From: Planctomycetota bacterium
Lineage (GTDB): Bacteria; Planctomycetota; Phycisphaerae; UBA1845
Direction: 5' to 3'
DNA: 64,000 nucleotides
NCBI GenBank assembly: GCA_029558835.1
Contig: JAKQDH010000143.1
Span: 1 to 64,000, forward strand
Shown: positions 62,552-64,000 of the stretch, piece after piece
How the letters are laid out: each line of letters starts with the position of its first letter
How positions within the stretch are numbered: the stretch's first letter is position 1
The notes under the pieces: model-generated
Told to the model about the DNA's origin: nothing
Database searches by the model: none
What the model saw: only the letters and a program-made list of their open reading frames with translations
Position numbers and translations under genes: made by a program

Positions 62552-62660
62552 CGTTGGGGGTGCCATGCTTGCCCGCGACCGCGGTCGCGGGTAAGCATGC
62601 CTCTGCTTGCCGTAGCACATGCCCACCCCCGCCTGCGGCGGGTGAGGGCATGGCACCCAC
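62552..62660. repeat. Diverged member of the GGTGGCATG palindromic family
   Basis: Ends GGGGGTGCCATGC and GGGCATGGCACCC are inverted. Inside, 62565-62580 forms a long hairpin with 62581-62597 (ATGCTTGCCCGCGACC against GGTCGCGGGTAAGCAT, one wobble). Other internal sequence differs from copies A-E. Confidence 0.6.
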
Positions 62661-62827
62661 GCTGAACACGCACGACGCTCGTGCCCCGCCGTCGGCCGCG
62701 AGTGAAGTTGGGGCGGCTGGCGGCCGCCGTGGGCACCGTCAAACGCGGCGGGCTGCCGGGCCGCGGCCTTACGCCGCGGTCCGACAGCCCGTCCGCACGC
62801 CGGTCCTTCGGAACCGGGGCTGCCTGT

Positions 62828-64000
62828 TTACGGCAGGCTCTTACCGAAATACGCCTCGAACGGCGCCGCGCCGTTGAGCAGGTTAATCACCGTGATGATG
62901 TCGGACGCGGTGACGTTCCCGCTGCGGTCGATGTCGCTGCTCTGCACCGGCGGAGTGCCGCCGGCGAAGGCCGCATTGACGTAGTTCACGAGGGCGACGA
63001 TGTCGGCGGCGGTGGCCGTCCGGCTGGCGTCGACATCCCCCGGCAGGAACCCCAGTGACACGCTCGTGCCGCTGCCCACGTGGGTGACCACGGTCCACGC
63101 CTTGGGGTCGATCGGACGATCGAACGTCAACGCAGCCGTGGTGCCCGCCCCGACCACGCTCGCCAGCGTCGGGGCGACGTGATCGCACTCACCCGCGCTG
63201 CACGCCTCGGTGACCGAGAAGTGCGCCGGAGTCAGGCTCTCCGCGTTGAGGTTGAAGGTCAGTTGCACGCTGGTAAGCCCCTGCGGCTCCAGCGTCACGC
63301 GGTCGAACGGCTGCCGGGCGTCGACCCAGCCGCTCGGCGGGTTACTACCGGTGACGAACATGAATCCCTGCTCGTGGATGGTCAGGTCCAGTTCGGCCAA
63401 GTCCGACCGATTCAACGAGTCCGTCACCCTGATGCGCGGAGCGAACACGCCGAACTCCGTCGGGGTCCCCATGAGCACGCCGGCGGGTGTCAGGTACATG
63501 CCTTCCGGCAACGGCGACGGCGGGAAGATCTCCAGCGAGTTCGCGTTCGTCAGCACCGTCAGATTGTTGTACGACGACAACAGGTAGGCGCCGTCGGCAC
63601 CCTTCGAGATGCCGACCGTCGGCGTCAGGTTGGTGTTGCCGCTGCCGTAGTGGAAGCGGATGCGCCCATCCGCGTACAGCGTCACGGCCACGTTGATGGC
63701 TACCCGTGGCGAGGCATAGGTCATGCCCTGCCACCGGATGGTCACCTGGTTGGACACCGTCTCGTCGATGTAGATGTCGTCCCCGGTGTTCTGGTTGGTC
63801 ATCAGGTCATCCCACATCACGGCGATGCGGGTGGCCGCGATCAACTCGGCGTCCGTGTTGGTCCAGTCCGTCGTCGAACTGGTGAAATCGAGGAACCCGT
63901 TGCTGCACACGTTCACCGTAGTGCGGTCGACACCGTAGTAGGGGAACGCAAACGGCAGCGTGTACGGCCAGGAGGTGTCATCAGCGCGCCAACTGCGCGC
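62828..64000 (-). CDS. Surface protein with putative Ig-like and dockerin domains, partial (5' end outside window)
   Basis: The frame is open to the right edge; about 390 residues are seen. The upstream part (YTLPFAFPYYGVDRTTVNVC, GFLDFTSSTTDWTN) resembles extracellular beta-propeller-like or anchor domains of planctomycetes. Then comes a He_PIG-type Ig-like domain (LPEGMYLTPAGVLMGTPTEF), another beta domain with two Cys (EACSAGECDH), and a type I dockerin: GDVDASRTATAADIVALVNY and DIDRSGNVTASDIITVINLL, two EF-hand-like repeats at the C-terminus. No cohesin is visible in the window. An exported cell-surface protein is inferred. Confidence 0.85.
   Translation of the reverse strand, partial: ARSWRADDTSWPYTLPFAFPYYGVDRTTVNVCSNGFLDFTSSTTDWTNTDAELIAATRIAVMWDDLMTNQNTGDDIYIDETVSNQVTIRWQGMTYASPRVAINVAVTLYADGRIRFHYGSGNTNLTPTVGISKGADGAYLLSSYNNLTVLTNANSLEIFPPSPLPEGMYLTPAGVLMGTPTEFGVFAPRIRVTDSLNRSDLAELDLTIHEQGFMFVTGSNPPSGWVDARQPFDRVTLEPQGLTSVQLTFNLNAESLTPAHFSVTEACSAGECDHVAPTLASVVGAGTTAALTFDRPIDPKAWTVVTHVGSGTSVSLGFLPGDVDASRTATAADIVALVNYVNAAFAGGTPPVQSSDIDRSGNVTASDIITVINLLNGAAPFEAYFGKSLP

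Larger units (their letters stand above)
62410..62827. other. Repeat-bearing gap after rpoN
   Basis: 418 bp without a gene between rpoN and the convergent dockerin protein. It holds a hairpin at 62427-62451 and the palindromic repeat at 62552-62660. Confidence 0.5.

Overview
The window is GC-rich chromosomal DNA of a planctomycete-like bacterium, most plausibly a relative of Phycisphaerae. The signs are secreted proteins with Asp/Asn/Cys-rich calcium-binding repeats and dockerin-like C-termini, a PEP-CTERM protein, an H-X9-DG pseudopilin-like protein, ThyX, a Tad pilus locus, and many palindromic intergenic repeats. No taxonomic marker such as rRNA is present, so this placement is inference.

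Layout. 1-0.24 kb: tail of a XerC/D recombinase, followed by a heavily self-complementary stretch that may be a structured RNA. 0.8-4.3 kb: a Cys-rich small protein, a secreted protein of unknown function and an S41 lipoprotein protease. 4.4-6.0 kb (minus): tgt-yajC. 6.4-14.1 kb (plus): a Mu-like phage head cassette (TerL, portal, I-type protease, decoration-like protein, gpT capsid, gp36, two small proteins) without tail, lysis or replication genes, with copies of one palindromic repeat in its gene junctions. 14.6-21.1 kb: VKOR-DsbA fusion, alkaline-phosphatase-superfamily enzyme, thyX, cstA. 21.4-33.8 kb (minus): a Tad/Flp pilus locus with two pilins. 34-43.6 kb (minus): PAP2-like membrane protein, PDZ protein, anti-sigma/ECF sigma pair, and an ABC ATPase/adaptor/TolC export set with no permease. 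44-56.8 kb: macro-domain protein, secreted subtilase, stand-alone Clp N-domain protein, pseudopilin-like protein, two giant surface proteins sharing a duplicated beta-helix/dockerin module, and a PEP-CTERM protein. 57.5-62.4 kb: SRP RNA, dnaX-ybaB-recR, then rpoN. The right edge holds a partial dockerin-bearing surface protein.

The most notable signal is at 53739-55916. The second giant surface protein is open in one frame from a well-placed start and signal peptide to its end, except for a single TGA. That TGA sits where the first cysteine of a thioredoxin-like CxxC motif is expected (U-S-V-C). A 6-7 bp hairpin with a GGUAC apical loop begins 12 nt after it, in bacterial-SECIS position. The simplest reading is an exported selenoprotein with a UxxC redox site fused to a beta-helix surface module.

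Other items of note: an SRP RNA directly upstream of dnaX that no protein-based annotation would show, the head-only phage cassette peppered with palindromes, the 1.42 kb collinear duplication joining one surface module to two unrelated N-terminal domains, and the possible structured RNA after the recombinase gene.
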